Part shown: positions 16,616-24,455 of the stretch, one piece after another
How the letters are laid out: each line of letters opens with the position of its first letter
Numbering within the stretch: the stretch's first letter is position 1
From: UBA6522 sp963664945
Lineage (GTDB): Bacteria; Pseudomonadota; Gammaproteobacteria; Steroidobacterales; Rariloculaceae
NCBI GenBank assembly: GCA_963664945.1
Contig: OY761822.1
Span: forward strand, 4,278,001-4,342,000
Length of the DNA: 64,000 nucleotides
Direction: 5' to 3'
Translations under genes and position numbers: made by a program
Notes under the pieces: generated by a model
Databases searched by the model: none
Told to the model about the DNA's origin: nothing
What the model saw: only the letters and a program-made list of their open reading frames with translations

Positions 16616-18444
16616 GGTTTGCTCCCCCGAGCGATTGCCCGTGCGGCGCGTCGGCGGGCGTGAGGGTCGAGAAGCCGCTTGCGAAGGCGTAGCGACACCG
16701 GTGTGACTTCGAGCAGTTCGTCATCCGCGAGGTACGCCAGCGCAATCTCAAGCGACATCCGCCGCGGCGGGCTCAGGCGCACGGCGTCATCCTTGCCGGC
16801 GGCCCGGATATTGGTGAGATGCTTGCTCTTCAGCGGGTTGACGTCGAGGTCTTGCGCCCGCGTGTGCTCGCCCACGATCATGCCGCCGTAGACCGGCATT
16901 CCCGGCTCTATGAACAGCGCCCCCCGCTCCTCCAAGTTCCACAGAGCGTAGGCGACGGACCTGCCTTCGGTGGTCGAGATGAGCACACCGGTCTGCCGTC
17001 GCGGGAGCGCGCCCCTGAACGGCGCATAGCCATGGAATATCCGATGCATGACGGCCGTGCCTCGGGTCACCGTGAGCAGTTCGCCATTGAAACCGATCAG
17101 TCCGCGCGACGGGCCGTGAAAGAGCGCGCGTACGGTGTCCCGCCCCGAGGGCCGCAGCTCGACCAGTTCCGCGCGTCGTTCGGCCAGCGCATTCACCACG
17201 TCGCCGACGAAGGCCTGGGCGACATCGATCTGGATTTCTTCGATAGGCTCGAGAAGCCCGCCGCCTTGCGGGTCTTCGCGCATCAACACCCGCGGGCGCC
17301 CGACCGACAATTCGAAGCCCTCGCGGCGCATGGTCTCTATCAATACCGCGAGTTGCAGCTCGCCGCGGCCGGCGACCTCGTAGGCGCCGTCCTCCGCCAT
17401 ACCGCTCACCCCGATCGCGACATTGCCTTCCGCCTCGCGTGCAAGGCGCGCCTCGATGATGCGTGAGGTGAGCTTCGTTCCCTCGCGTCCGGAAAGCGGC
17501 GAGTCGTTCACCGAAAACACCATCGCGATCGTCGGCGGATCGATCGGCTCGGCCGCGATCGGGGCGCAGTTCCCGGAGGCGGCGACGGTGTCCGTGACCG
17601 AGGCGGTCTTGAGGCCGGCGAGGGTCACGATCTCGCCGGCACCCGCACGCTCGACCGCGATTCGTTCCAGGCCATGCGCCCGCAGCAGCTTGGTGAGGCG
17701 GGAGACCTCGACCACGCTGCCGTCCGTGCGCAGCACCGTCACGGTCTGGTTCGCCTTCACCTGGCCGGAAAGCACACGGCCACTCACCAGCCGACCGAGA
17801 AAGGTGTCGGCCTCGAGCAGGCTGATCAACATGCGAAACGGCATATCCTGATCCGTCGACGGCGCCGGAACGTGCGCGACAACGGCCTCGAAGAGCGGGG
17901 CCATGTCGGTCCCGGCGACGGCCGGGTCGAGCGAAGCCCAGCCGTCGCGCGCCGAGCAGTACACGACCGGAAAGTCGAGTTGCGCGTCGGTGGCTCCCAA
18001 GGCGTCGAACAGGTCGAAGACCGCCTCGTGCACGGCATCGGGCCGGGCATCGGGACGATCCATCTTGCTGATCGCCACGATCGGCCGCAGACCGAGGCGC
18101 AGCGCCTTGTCCACCACGAACCTGGTCTGGGGCATCGGGCCTTCGGCCGCGTCCACCAGCACGAGCGCACCGTCGACCATGCCGAGCACCCGTTCGACCT
18201 CACCGCCAAAGTCCACGTGGCCGGGGGTGTCGACGATGTCGATGCGCACGCCGTGCCATTGGATCGCGGTGCACTTGGCGAGGATTGTGATGCCGCGCTC
18301 GCGCTCTAGCTCGCCGCTATCCATGGCGCGGTCCTGCATCGGCTGGTTCGCCCGCACCGTGCCGCTCTGGCGCAGCAGACAGTCCACCAGCGTGGTCTTG
18401 CCGTGATCGACATGGGCGATGATGGCGATGCTGCGCAGGTCCAT
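16609..18444 (-). CDS. typA: Ribosome-associated GTPase TypA/BipA
   Basis: 611 residues from the ATG at 18444 (a TTG at 18489 would add 15 atypical residues). GTPase motifs: IAIIAHVDHGKTTLVDCLL (G1), RERGITI (G2), DTPGHVDFGGEV (G3), SKMD (G4) and SAR (G5). The EF-G-like domains III-V and the BipA C-terminal domain follow, with RGALFIEPGMPVYGGMIVGE and the basic KHLTNIRAAGKDDAVRLSPP. TypA binds 70S ribosomes and aids 50S assembly and stress or low-temperature growth. Normal family length. It is convergent with the binding-protein gene and apparently monocistronic. Confidence 0.95.
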   Translation of the reverse strand: MDLRSIAIIAHVDHGKTTLVDCLLRQSGTVRANQPMQDRAMDSGELERERGITILAKCTAIQWHGVRIDIVDTPGHVDFGGEVERVLGMVDGALVLVDAAEGPMPQTRFVVDKALRLGLRPIVAISKMDRPDARPDAVHEAVFDLFDALGATDAQLDFPVVYCSARDGWASLDPAVAGTDMAPLFEAVVAHVPAPSTDQDMPFRMLISLLEADTFLGRLVSGRVLSGQVKANQTVTVLRTDGSVVEVSRLTKLLRAHGLERIAVERAGAGEIVTLAGLKTASVTDTVAASGNCAPIAAEPIDPPTIAMVFSVNDSPLSGREGTKLTSRIIEARLAREAEGNVAIGVSGMAEDGAYEVAGRGELQLAVLIETMRREGFELSVGRPRVLMREDPQGGGLLEPIEEIQIDVAQAFVGDVVNALAERRAELVELRPSGRDTVRALFHGPSRGLIGFNGELLTVTRGTAVMHRIFHGYAPFRGALPRRQTGVLISTTEGRSVAYALWNLEERGALFIEPGMPVYGGMIVGEHTRAQDLDVNPLKSKHLTNIRAAGKDDAVRLSPPRRMSLEIALAYLADDELLEVTPVSLRLRKRLLDPHARRRAARAIARGSKPQ

Positions 18445-18510
18445 GGCTGCCGGTGGGGTGTTATCGGGCACTTTGAGAGGAAACGCCAATTCCTGGGCGG
18501 TTTCCGTTGC

Positions 18511-19125
18511 TCAGCCTACCGAACGTCGGTCGCTGTCGGCGCAGGCGGCATATCTGAAGCAATCGATGAGATGGTCATTGACGAGTCCCGTAGCCTGCAT
18601 GTGAGCATAAACGATCATGGAGCCCACGAACTTGAATCCGCGCGCCTTCAGGTCCCTGCTCAACAGATCGGACTCGGCGCTTGTCGCGGGCACCTCGCTT
18701 TGCGCCCGCCAGCGATTGACGATCGGTTCGCCGACGACGAAACGCCAGACGTAGTCAGTGAAGCTCCCGAATTCCTCCTGGATCGCGAGATAGTGCCGCG
18801 CATTGCCGATCGCCGCCTCGATCTTTCTCCTGTTTCTTACGATGCCGGAGTCGGCCACGATCCGTTCAACGGAGCGCCTGTTGAAGCGCGCAACGCGCCC
18901 GGCATCGAAGTCGGCGAATGCGCGGCGATAACCGGCACGCTTGCGCAGAATCGTTCTCCAGCTCAAGCCCGCCTGCGCACTTTCGAGGATCAGAAACTCG
19001 AAGTGCCTGCGATCATCGTGCACGGGAACGCCCCATTCGGTGTCGTGGTAGCTCAAGTACTGCTCGTCGACGCCCTCACTCCATGGACATCGGGTCTTGC
19101 CAACGGGCTGGTCGCTCGGCGCCAT
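18511..19125 (-). CDS. tag: DNA-3-methyladenine glycosylase I
   Basis: 204 residues, near the family norm (about 190). The N-terminal zinc-Cys context RCPW, YHDTEWGVPVHDDRRHFEFL, the base-binding QAGLSWRTILRKR, and the C-terminal zinc-binding VNDHLIDCFRY are all characteristic of Tag. It excises 3-methyladenine from alkylated DNA. The gene follows typA on the same strand with about 65 bases between them, in the order tag then typA, so the two may be co-transcribed. Confidence 0.93.
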   Translation of the reverse strand: MAPSDQPVGKTRCPWSEGVDEQYLSYHDTEWGVPVHDDRRHFEFLILESAQAGLSWRTILRKRAGYRRAFADFDAGRVARFNRRSVERIVADSGIVRNRRKIEAAIGNARHYLAIQEEFGSFTDYVWRFVVGEPIVNRWRAQSEVPATSAESDLLSRDLKARGFKFVGSMIVYAHMQATGLVNDHLIDCFRYAACADSDRRSVG

Positions 19126-19679
19126 TCAGATGATCCGGCCGAACGCTTCGAACACACACGATAACCAGGAACAGGAAAAAACCACGGCGCACATCATCAG
19201 GCTCGACACGGGTTGGAGAGCGTATACGAAACCACGGTTAAACCCGGGATAGATCAAGTTCATGGTGATGGGTTCTTGCGTCGCGAGCGGTTGTTGCCGC
19301 AAACGCCTCATGATGAACCTTAGTGACAGTGGTGTGCGTGAGTTTAACAAATGTGCTCACGCTGGATTCGACGTTATGTTTGATTGGTACAAGGGCGACG
19401 CCCCCCGCACACTTGAGGCGTTTCTGCTTTCGTTCAGGCGAAATGTCTGTAAAACGTTAGATACATAATATCAATCAAACGCTGGTTTGGTGGAGTAGTG
19501 AATTTCTGTGTTGAACCAACTTTCGTCGTTCGAACGGTCAGGGGGAGCCGAGCCTGCGAGCGAAGCGCTCGCGTTGCTCCAATAGCACATCTAGCTCTCT
19601 AGGCACCGGAAGCAAGCTAGGCCGTGATGCCTAGCCAATAATCTCGCGGGAAGGCACAGCACTATGGAGCGCGGCCATA
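19126..19679. other. 554-base stretch without a convincing gene
   Basis: It lies between tag and the HNH gene. Only short frames without family resemblance or ribosome sites are present. The second half becomes AT-richer and contains gcgagcgaagcgctcgc (about 19557), a short imperfect inverted repeat. It marks the transition from chromosomal genes to the defence island and may hold its left edge, but no direct repeat or tRNA end was seen. Confidence 0.4.
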
Positions 19680-20105
19680 TCAATCTTCCGCTGGTTCCTC
19701 GCCCCACGCACGCACGGCTCCAACAATTACGTGCTTCGTAGCTTCCCAAGCCGGGTCATACTCCTCTTGATATCGCTCGTTAACATATTGCCGTGCTCGC
19801 GTGATCAATATTAGCCTGGAATTAGCCAACATATCCCATGGGTCTTCGCCCTCAAGCATGACATTATAATCTCCCTTAACGAGGTTGCATGCACGGCAAG
19901 CCAAAACCAAATTGATATAGTGGGGGCCGTGTCCGACTATTGGAAGCAAGTGATCCTTCTCAGCGGACCCGTAACCAGGACGATGTACCAACAAATCATG
20001 GTCACAATATGTACAACGGCCTAGCGCGCGGGCGTAGACAGTGGCCCACGGTTCTTGTAGAGCACCTTCATTGATAATGGCCTGCCTAATTTCATTCCAG
20101 TTCAT
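19680..20105 (-). CDS. HNH endonuclease
   Basis: 141 residues. The zinc-finger HNH fold is readable: CTYC, then EKDHLLPIVGHGPHYINLVLACRACN, in which the DH and the later N form the beta-beta-alpha metal site and the paired Cys bind structural zinc. Such small HNH proteins act as nicking or restriction nucleases in defence islands and mobile elements. It is clearly more AT-rich than its neighbours, pointing to horizontal origin. Next to it lie only fragments of other defence-type genes. The biological target cannot be told. Confidence 0.75.
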   Translation of the reverse strand: MNWNEIRQAIINEGALQEPWATVYARALGRCTYCDHDLLVHRPGYGSAEKDHLLPIVGHGPHYINLVLACRACNLVKGDYNVMLEGEDPWDMLANSRLILITRARQYVNERYQEEYDPAWEATKHVIVGAVRAWGEEPAED

Positions 20106-20279
20106 TTTCGATCCCTAAATTCCATACCAATAGTATTGTTGCCACTTATCAGTTTTGATTAGCTAGGGCGAGATGGCACAAATGACTATCACGGCGGCAC
20201 GAATGTACTATATTGATGCTGAACACAGCCTCGTCAATCAGGTCCCATCCGCCCCGGAGATCTTGCTCATCGATACGAC

Positions 20280-20537
20280 TCACGCCTCTTCCACCTCAAT
20301 CACCGTCAACAAATGCCTGGCCCGCGACCGCGCCACATACCGATTCACCCGCTCCCTGGCACCGTCCGTGACCGGCGTCTCAATGGTCGCGATGGCATCG
20401 GTCTCCAGGCCCTTGAATCGGTGCCAGGAAGCGATCAGCAAACCCTTGTCCTCACCCCATTCCTCAAAGCTCTTCGTTGCGGGTATCGCTCCAAATAAGG
20501 TCGGCCAGTCGTCGCTGCTGAATCCGGGCGCAAGCAC
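20280..20537 (-). pseudogene. C-terminal remnant of a UvrD/superfamily-1-type helicase
   Basis: 85 residues. LLIASWHRFKGLETDAIATI corresponds to the helicase motif V region (F-K-G-L-E-x-D), and NRYVARSRARHLLTVIEV to motif VI (Y-V-A-x-S-R-A-R), followed by a normal C-terminus at the stop. The Walker A and motifs Ia-IV are missing: immediately upstream on this strand the sequence switches to an unrelated gene fragment on the opposite strand at about 20540. A deletion or rearrangement scar. Confidence 0.55.
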
Positions 20538-21090
20538 GGATCGGCCCCCGAACTACCACGAGCCGAGGCCCGCAGACGAGCGGGGCGAGCGGATCCATTT
20601 CGCCAGCAGGGCGCTGGGGATTTTCAAGCCAAGGCAAATGACGGCGGCCCTCAGCATCAAGACGGTGATGCCACGCGCCGGCCGGCCCATCTGGTACCGC
20701 GACCAGCGCGCCGACCTTGACGTCGAGACGGGGTTGCTTCCCTACGACCTGGCCCGGAAATCTGCGAATCACACAAACGACGCGCTCAAACTCGCCCACC
20801 AAAGGCGGGCGCCGCTGACCTACTTTCGTGCCGTGCGGTCCACTTTGTACGAGGCGGTCTGGCCGGTGTGGGTCGAGGACTTCAGGGCGGATGAAGGGCG
20901 CGTCCTGCTCGCTGCGGCGAACCCGGCGCGCGAGGACGCCGTTGCCGATGAATGGCCGCGGCCCGACACATCCAGCGCGGATCGGGAGCGGTCCTATTCG
21001 CTGCGGATGACCAGGCGCCGCAATCACCAGGCCTGGTTCAGCAAGCATGTCAGGTCGGTCTATGGATACCGCTGCGCGTTCAGCCCTTGA
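20536..21090 (+). pseudogene. Internal fragment of an HNH-type restriction endonuclease
   Basis: Reading in the frame that ends at 21090, GERIHFASRALGIFKPRQM, then APLTYFRAVRSTLYEAVWPV, then NHQAWFSKHVRSVYGYRCAF match the order of blocks in putative HNH restriction endonucleases (COG3440-like). There a target-recognition domain is followed by H-Q-A-x-F-R-x-x-V-x-x-A-Y-x-x-R-C-A-V and then the catalytic HNH. The frame stops exactly after RCAFSP, so the nuclease core is lost, and the N-terminus is missing at the helicase junction. The stop falls within the end of darG on the other strand. Confidence 0.55.
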
Positions 21091-22135
21091 TGAAGGCGCC
21101 ATCGATCCAGCCCCTCTCTGACAAAATGCCGCAGGCGAGTCGAATGTGACGCTCGGAGAATTGTCGCTTCCGCGTGTTCCACGCATAGGTCTGTTGAACG
21201 GCTTCGTCGATACCCTGGACGCCGTCAACGCTGCAAATCCAGTGCACGGTCGAGAGTAACTCCAGACCATACGGTGTCTCGAACCCTTCAACGAGATCGG
21301 CGACGCGGTCGAAGCGGGCCTTCGTTGCCTCCCGGCTGCTTAGAAATTCGCGAGCATCCTTGACCGCACCGGGGATCAGCGCCAATTCCTTACCGGGCCT
21401 GTCGCCTCCGTCGGAATATCCGGACACCAGATGTCCCTCAATGGCATTCAGCACGTGCCGCAAGTTCTCGGCGTACGGTCCATATAGACCCTTCTTGAAC
21501 CTCAAACCCAACGGCTCTCCGGCCACTTGCATGAAGTACATCAGCTTGTGTGCCTCGAGCAGGGTGACGAACGGGTCCAGGAGACCGGCCAGGTATTGGT
21601 AGAGCAATCCGACGAGCGCCGCCCGGCCCGGGGTCATATTCGGAACGCCCCTGGATCGGTTGGCGCGCCCGTCAGCGGGGCCGCCGCCTGGCTCGAAAAT
21701 AACGACCCTGACATCATCCAATCCGCTCAGCGCCTCTTGCATGCGAGACCGCACGTCGGACCAGTTCAATCCTCCAAGTCCGCTACCCAGCGGCGGAATC
21801 GCTATGGATCGAATTCCGCGCGATCGAATCTCATCGGCCAGCGATCCCAGCCCCGACTCGATGTCTTCGATCCGGCTCTTGCCTCGCCAGTGGCGCTTGG
21901 TCGGAAAGTTGACAATGAAACGCGGAGAGATCATCTCACCGGTCTCAAAAATGAACATCTTCCCCGGTTGAATCTCGTTGCGTTTGCAATGGGCGGCGTA
22001 GGCCTTGAAGTTTTCGGGAAACGCGCGCTTGAACTGAAGTGCGATGCCCCGTCCCATGACACCGACGCAGTTGACCGTGTTTACCAGAGCTTCCGCGTCT
22101 TCCGTGAGGATGTCGCCCGTCTTGTATTCGATCAT
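21080..22135 (-). CDS. darG: DarG antitoxin: macrodomain DNA ADP-ribosylglycohydrolase
   Basis: 351 residues. Residues 1 to about 150 are a macrodomain: MIEYKTGDILTEDAEALVNT, VNCVGVMGRGIALQFKRAFP (ADP-ribose-binding loop) and IAIPPLGSGLGGLNW. It removes the ADP-ribose that DarT places on thymidines in single-stranded DNA. The C-terminal 170 residues (from about PGRAALVGLLYQYLAGLLDP) are the helical part that in this family also neutralises DarT directly. GGAGGAGGG precedes the start. It lies 18 bases downstream of darT, the normal order. Full length for DarG. Confidence 0.93.
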   Translation of the reverse strand: MIEYKTGDILTEDAEALVNTVNCVGVMGRGIALQFKRAFPENFKAYAAHCKRNEIQPGKMFIFETGEMISPRFIVNFPTKRHWRGKSRIEDIESGLGSLADEIRSRGIRSIAIPPLGSGLGGLNWSDVRSRMQEALSGLDDVRVVIFEPGGGPADGRANRSRGVPNMTPGRAALVGLLYQYLAGLLDPFVTLLEAHKLMYFMQVAGEPLGLRFKKGLYGPYAENLRHVLNAIEGHLVSGYSDGGDRPGKELALIPGAVKDAREFLSSREATKARFDRVADLVEGFETPYGLELLSTVHWICSVDGVQGIDEAVQQTYAWNTRKRQFSERHIRLACGILSERGWIDGAFIKG

Positions 22136-22153
22136 GGCATCCCTCCTCCGATC

Positions 22154-22792
22154 TCAGTAATACCACCGGGGCTTGATCTGCACCCGCGGCCTGTGCTCGG
22201 CGCCTGCGAGTGCATTCATGGTCTGCAGGTAAACCTGTTGCGATAGTACACCAATCCTTGTAACCAACTTCCAGGCGAACCGCCCCTCGGTCAAAAATTC
22301 CGCCTGTTTCCCGTGCCGACATTCGCGCCAGTCTCGGGCAGCAACTGCCTTCCAGTCGATCTTGTCCAACCTGTCGAGGTCACAGAAGTCGTCGAAGTAG
22401 CGGCTACCGGCGTTGGACGAAGTAAACGCCCAGCGACGCTTCTGCTCCTCAGCCCACGCGACAGTGCTCCGCAGGTCCGCTTGCAAGTGAATGATGGAGC
22501 CCTGCCCGCCACGATAGGCCAGCGACTCGTGGTTTGCCCGGTGGATTACATAGAGCATGATCGAGCGCGGGCAGAAATAAAACGGCACACACTCTCCGAC
22601 GTGAAGACCTGGTCGGCACTCCAACGGCAAGGTCAGCCGCCTCTGCTTGATGCTGGCCATCCCGATAGTCGTCCCAACCGTCGGTAGGTCGGCGATATCA
22701 GCGTCACACAGTAGTCCGCCTTCGTCGATGATCAACGGCAGGCGATCAACGTGGCAGATATGAAATATCTTCGGATTTGCGGGAACAGGCAT
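22154..22792 (-). CDS. darT: DarT toxin: DNA ADP-ribosyltransferase (DUF4433)
   Basis: 212 residues, full DarT length. Landmarks: IFHICHVDRLPLIIDEGGLL (NAD-binding His and start of the ARTT-type fold), VPFYFCPRSIMLYVIHRANH, and KQAEFLTEGRFAWKLVTRIG containing the catalytic Glu. DarT uses NAD+ to attach ADP-ribose to thymidine in ssDNA, blocking replication; darTG pairs act as anti-phage abortive-infection systems. No strong ribosome site precedes the ATG, in contrast to the strong one before darG. That would favour excess antitoxin. Toxin activity requires tight control. Confidence 0.92.
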   Translation of the reverse strand: MPVPANPKIFHICHVDRLPLIIDEGGLLCDADIADLPTVGTTIGMASIKQRRLTLPLECRPGLHVGECVPFYFCPRSIMLYVIHRANHESLAYRGGQGSIIHLQADLRSTVAWAEEQKRRWAFTSSNAGSRYFDDFCDLDRLDKIDWKAVAARDWRECRHGKQAEFLTEGRFAWKLVTRIGVLSQQVYLQTMNALAGAEHRPRVQIKPRWYY

Positions 22793-23041
22793 GGGCCACG
22801 AATTTATCTGTCAGGTTGCTCAGGCAGGTCAACGGAACCGATACCGGACGGCCTCTGCCTCGCTGCACGGTGCCTCTTGATCCAGCATTATTCATTTTAT
22901 GGAGTGTAGCCAGCAGGTGGGAATTTTTCACACGTCGGCGAAGTTCTCTTGTAGCGAGGTTTGGCGGAAACACCACCGAATGAGGCAACACCGCCCAATT
23001 GTCATTATTCTCGCAGCAACCAAGACGACTTGAGGTCCACC

Positions 23042-23329
23042 GTGTCAACCTTCAAAGAATTGGTCGAGAGGACTAAAACAGGTGCTCACGCGCCAAGGAT
23101 TGCGGAGATGTTCCGGACTCTGGGAAGAATTTGCGAAAATCTGAAGCAGCACAGACCGGCCGTTAAGAAAGGAGTGGGCATTACACCGTCTGAACGAGTT
23201 TTCGCTCGATTAGCTGAACAATCGTTTCTGAACCTGTGGTCCTATCCATGTCCATACCGAGACCAAAAGCAGTCGGTCAGTGGGGACGGAAAAGAATTGT
23301 GCGACCTGCTTGTTGTCTGTGGAGGGTAG
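23042..23329 (+). pseudogene. 5' fragment of a defence-type nuclease gene
   Basis: From a GTG at 23042 the frame reads VSTFKELVERTKTG, then AEQSFLNLWSYPCPYRDQK and GKELCDLLVVCGG before a stop. The block F-L-x-L-W-S-Y-P-x-x-Y-R-D followed by K-E-L-C-D-L-L-V-V-x-G resembles the N-terminus of large uncharacterised proteins found beside restriction and abortive-infection genes, where it continues into a nuclease-like fold (D-x-x-x-x-F-S-D-K). Here it is cut right after the acidic segment. It is divergent from darT, and the remainder is replaced by unrelated DNA leading to the next gene. Confidence 0.45.
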
Positions 23330-23539
23330 TTGTCGCCAAGGGCGCAAGGGGCGCGTGTAAGCAGCGATTCCGCCACGGTTCAGGGAGCTTGGTCATTCGA
23401 CCGGTCATTCCAGGAAGCCAACATTGATGTAATGGGCCTGCACCCATGTGAATGGACATCAGCCGGTATCTTTACCGGGAAATCCCGACGCGACCGGCAG
23501 CAGTGGGTTATTCGGCTCGGGCTGTGGTTAAATCGCCCG

Positions 23540-24253
23540 ATGCAACTACAACTCATCATTCGAACGGCAATCACGTTTGCCACGATCATTCCGGCGCTGG
23601 CTGGCGCAGAAATCATTGCCGTCATTGGCACCGGTGACGTTGGCAGCACACTCGGCACCCGCTTCGCCCAGGCAGGGCACAGCGTTTACTTCGGCTCGCG
23701 CACGCCGGAAGCAGACCGCGTGCAGGCTCTGGTCAACGCAGCGGGCGAAAACGTGGCGGCGCTGACACCCCCAAGGGCCGCTGCCGCGGCGGACATGATC
23801 GTTCTGGCCGTACCCCATGACAGCGCAGTCGACGTATTGCAGAGCCTGGGCGATACGGCTGGGAAGGTGGTCATCGACGTCACCAATCCGCTGATCAGAT
23901 TGGAGGGACGCTACGCGCGGGCTACCGATACGTCAGTGGCGGCGCTATTGCAGGCAGCCGCGCCCGAAGCGCACATCGTCAAGGCGCTGAACGCGCTCGC
24001 GTACCGCACCATGGCGGAGCCTGCGCTCGCCGGCGGAACAGTCACCATCCCGATGGCCGGCAACGACGCGGCGGCCAAGGCCAGGGTCGCCAGCCTGATC
24101 GCAGACCTGGGTTTTGACTCATGGGACCTGGGCCCCGTCGAATACGCACGGGTGCTTGAAGACATGCTGATGGTGCGGCTCCATGCGAGGCTTCAGGGCC
24201 GCGCGTTCAACTACTACTTCAGGCCCGCGCCCCATGAAACCGATGCGGACTGA
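23540..24253 (+). CDS. Periplasmic-type NADP-dependent F420-reductase-like oxidoreductase
   Basis: 237 residues from the ATG at 23540; the longer frame to 23330 lacks a ribosome site and a signal. A signal peptide (IIRTAITFATIIPALAGAE) leads straight into a Rossmann fold: IIAVIGTGDVGSTLGTRFAQ, VYFGSRTP (preference for NADP) and VVIDVTNPL. The family (F420-dependent NADP reductase / NADP_oxidoreductase, COG2085) moves hydride between NADP(H) and a cofactor. An export signal on a dinucleotide enzyme is unusual; the hydrophobic N-terminus may instead be an anchor. The partner cofactor is unknown. Confidence 0.75.
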   Translation: MQLQLIIRTAITFATIIPALAGAEIIAVIGTGDVGSTLGTRFAQAGHSVYFGSRTPEADRVQALVNAAGENVAALTPPRAAAAADMIVLAVPHDSAVDVLQSLGDTAGKVVIDVTNPLIRLEGRYARATDTSVAALLQAAAPEAHIVKALNALAYRTMAEPALAGGTVTIPMAGNDAAAKARVASLIADLGFDSWDLGPVEYARVLEDMLMVRLHARLQGRAFNYYFRPAPHETDAD

Positions 24254-24455
24254 CTCCTCGGGAGCCTTGCCGGAATTCATGCTGGAGAGCCCGCGACGGT
24301 TGAATTCATTGGTCGCTCCAGACACGACCGCGGAGCAACGACAAATTGAAACCCCTGGGCCACTCGCGTACGATACCATCGGAATACGTGTAGCGTCTGC
24401 GCAACAGAAAAACATCGCTGCAGACATACGCTGCACACCACAGGGGGACTCAGTA

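Noticed and set aside
19262..19468. A 68-codon plus-strand frame before the defence island
   Set aside because: No ribosome site, no family resemblance, and it overlaps a region that reads as non-coding in all frames.
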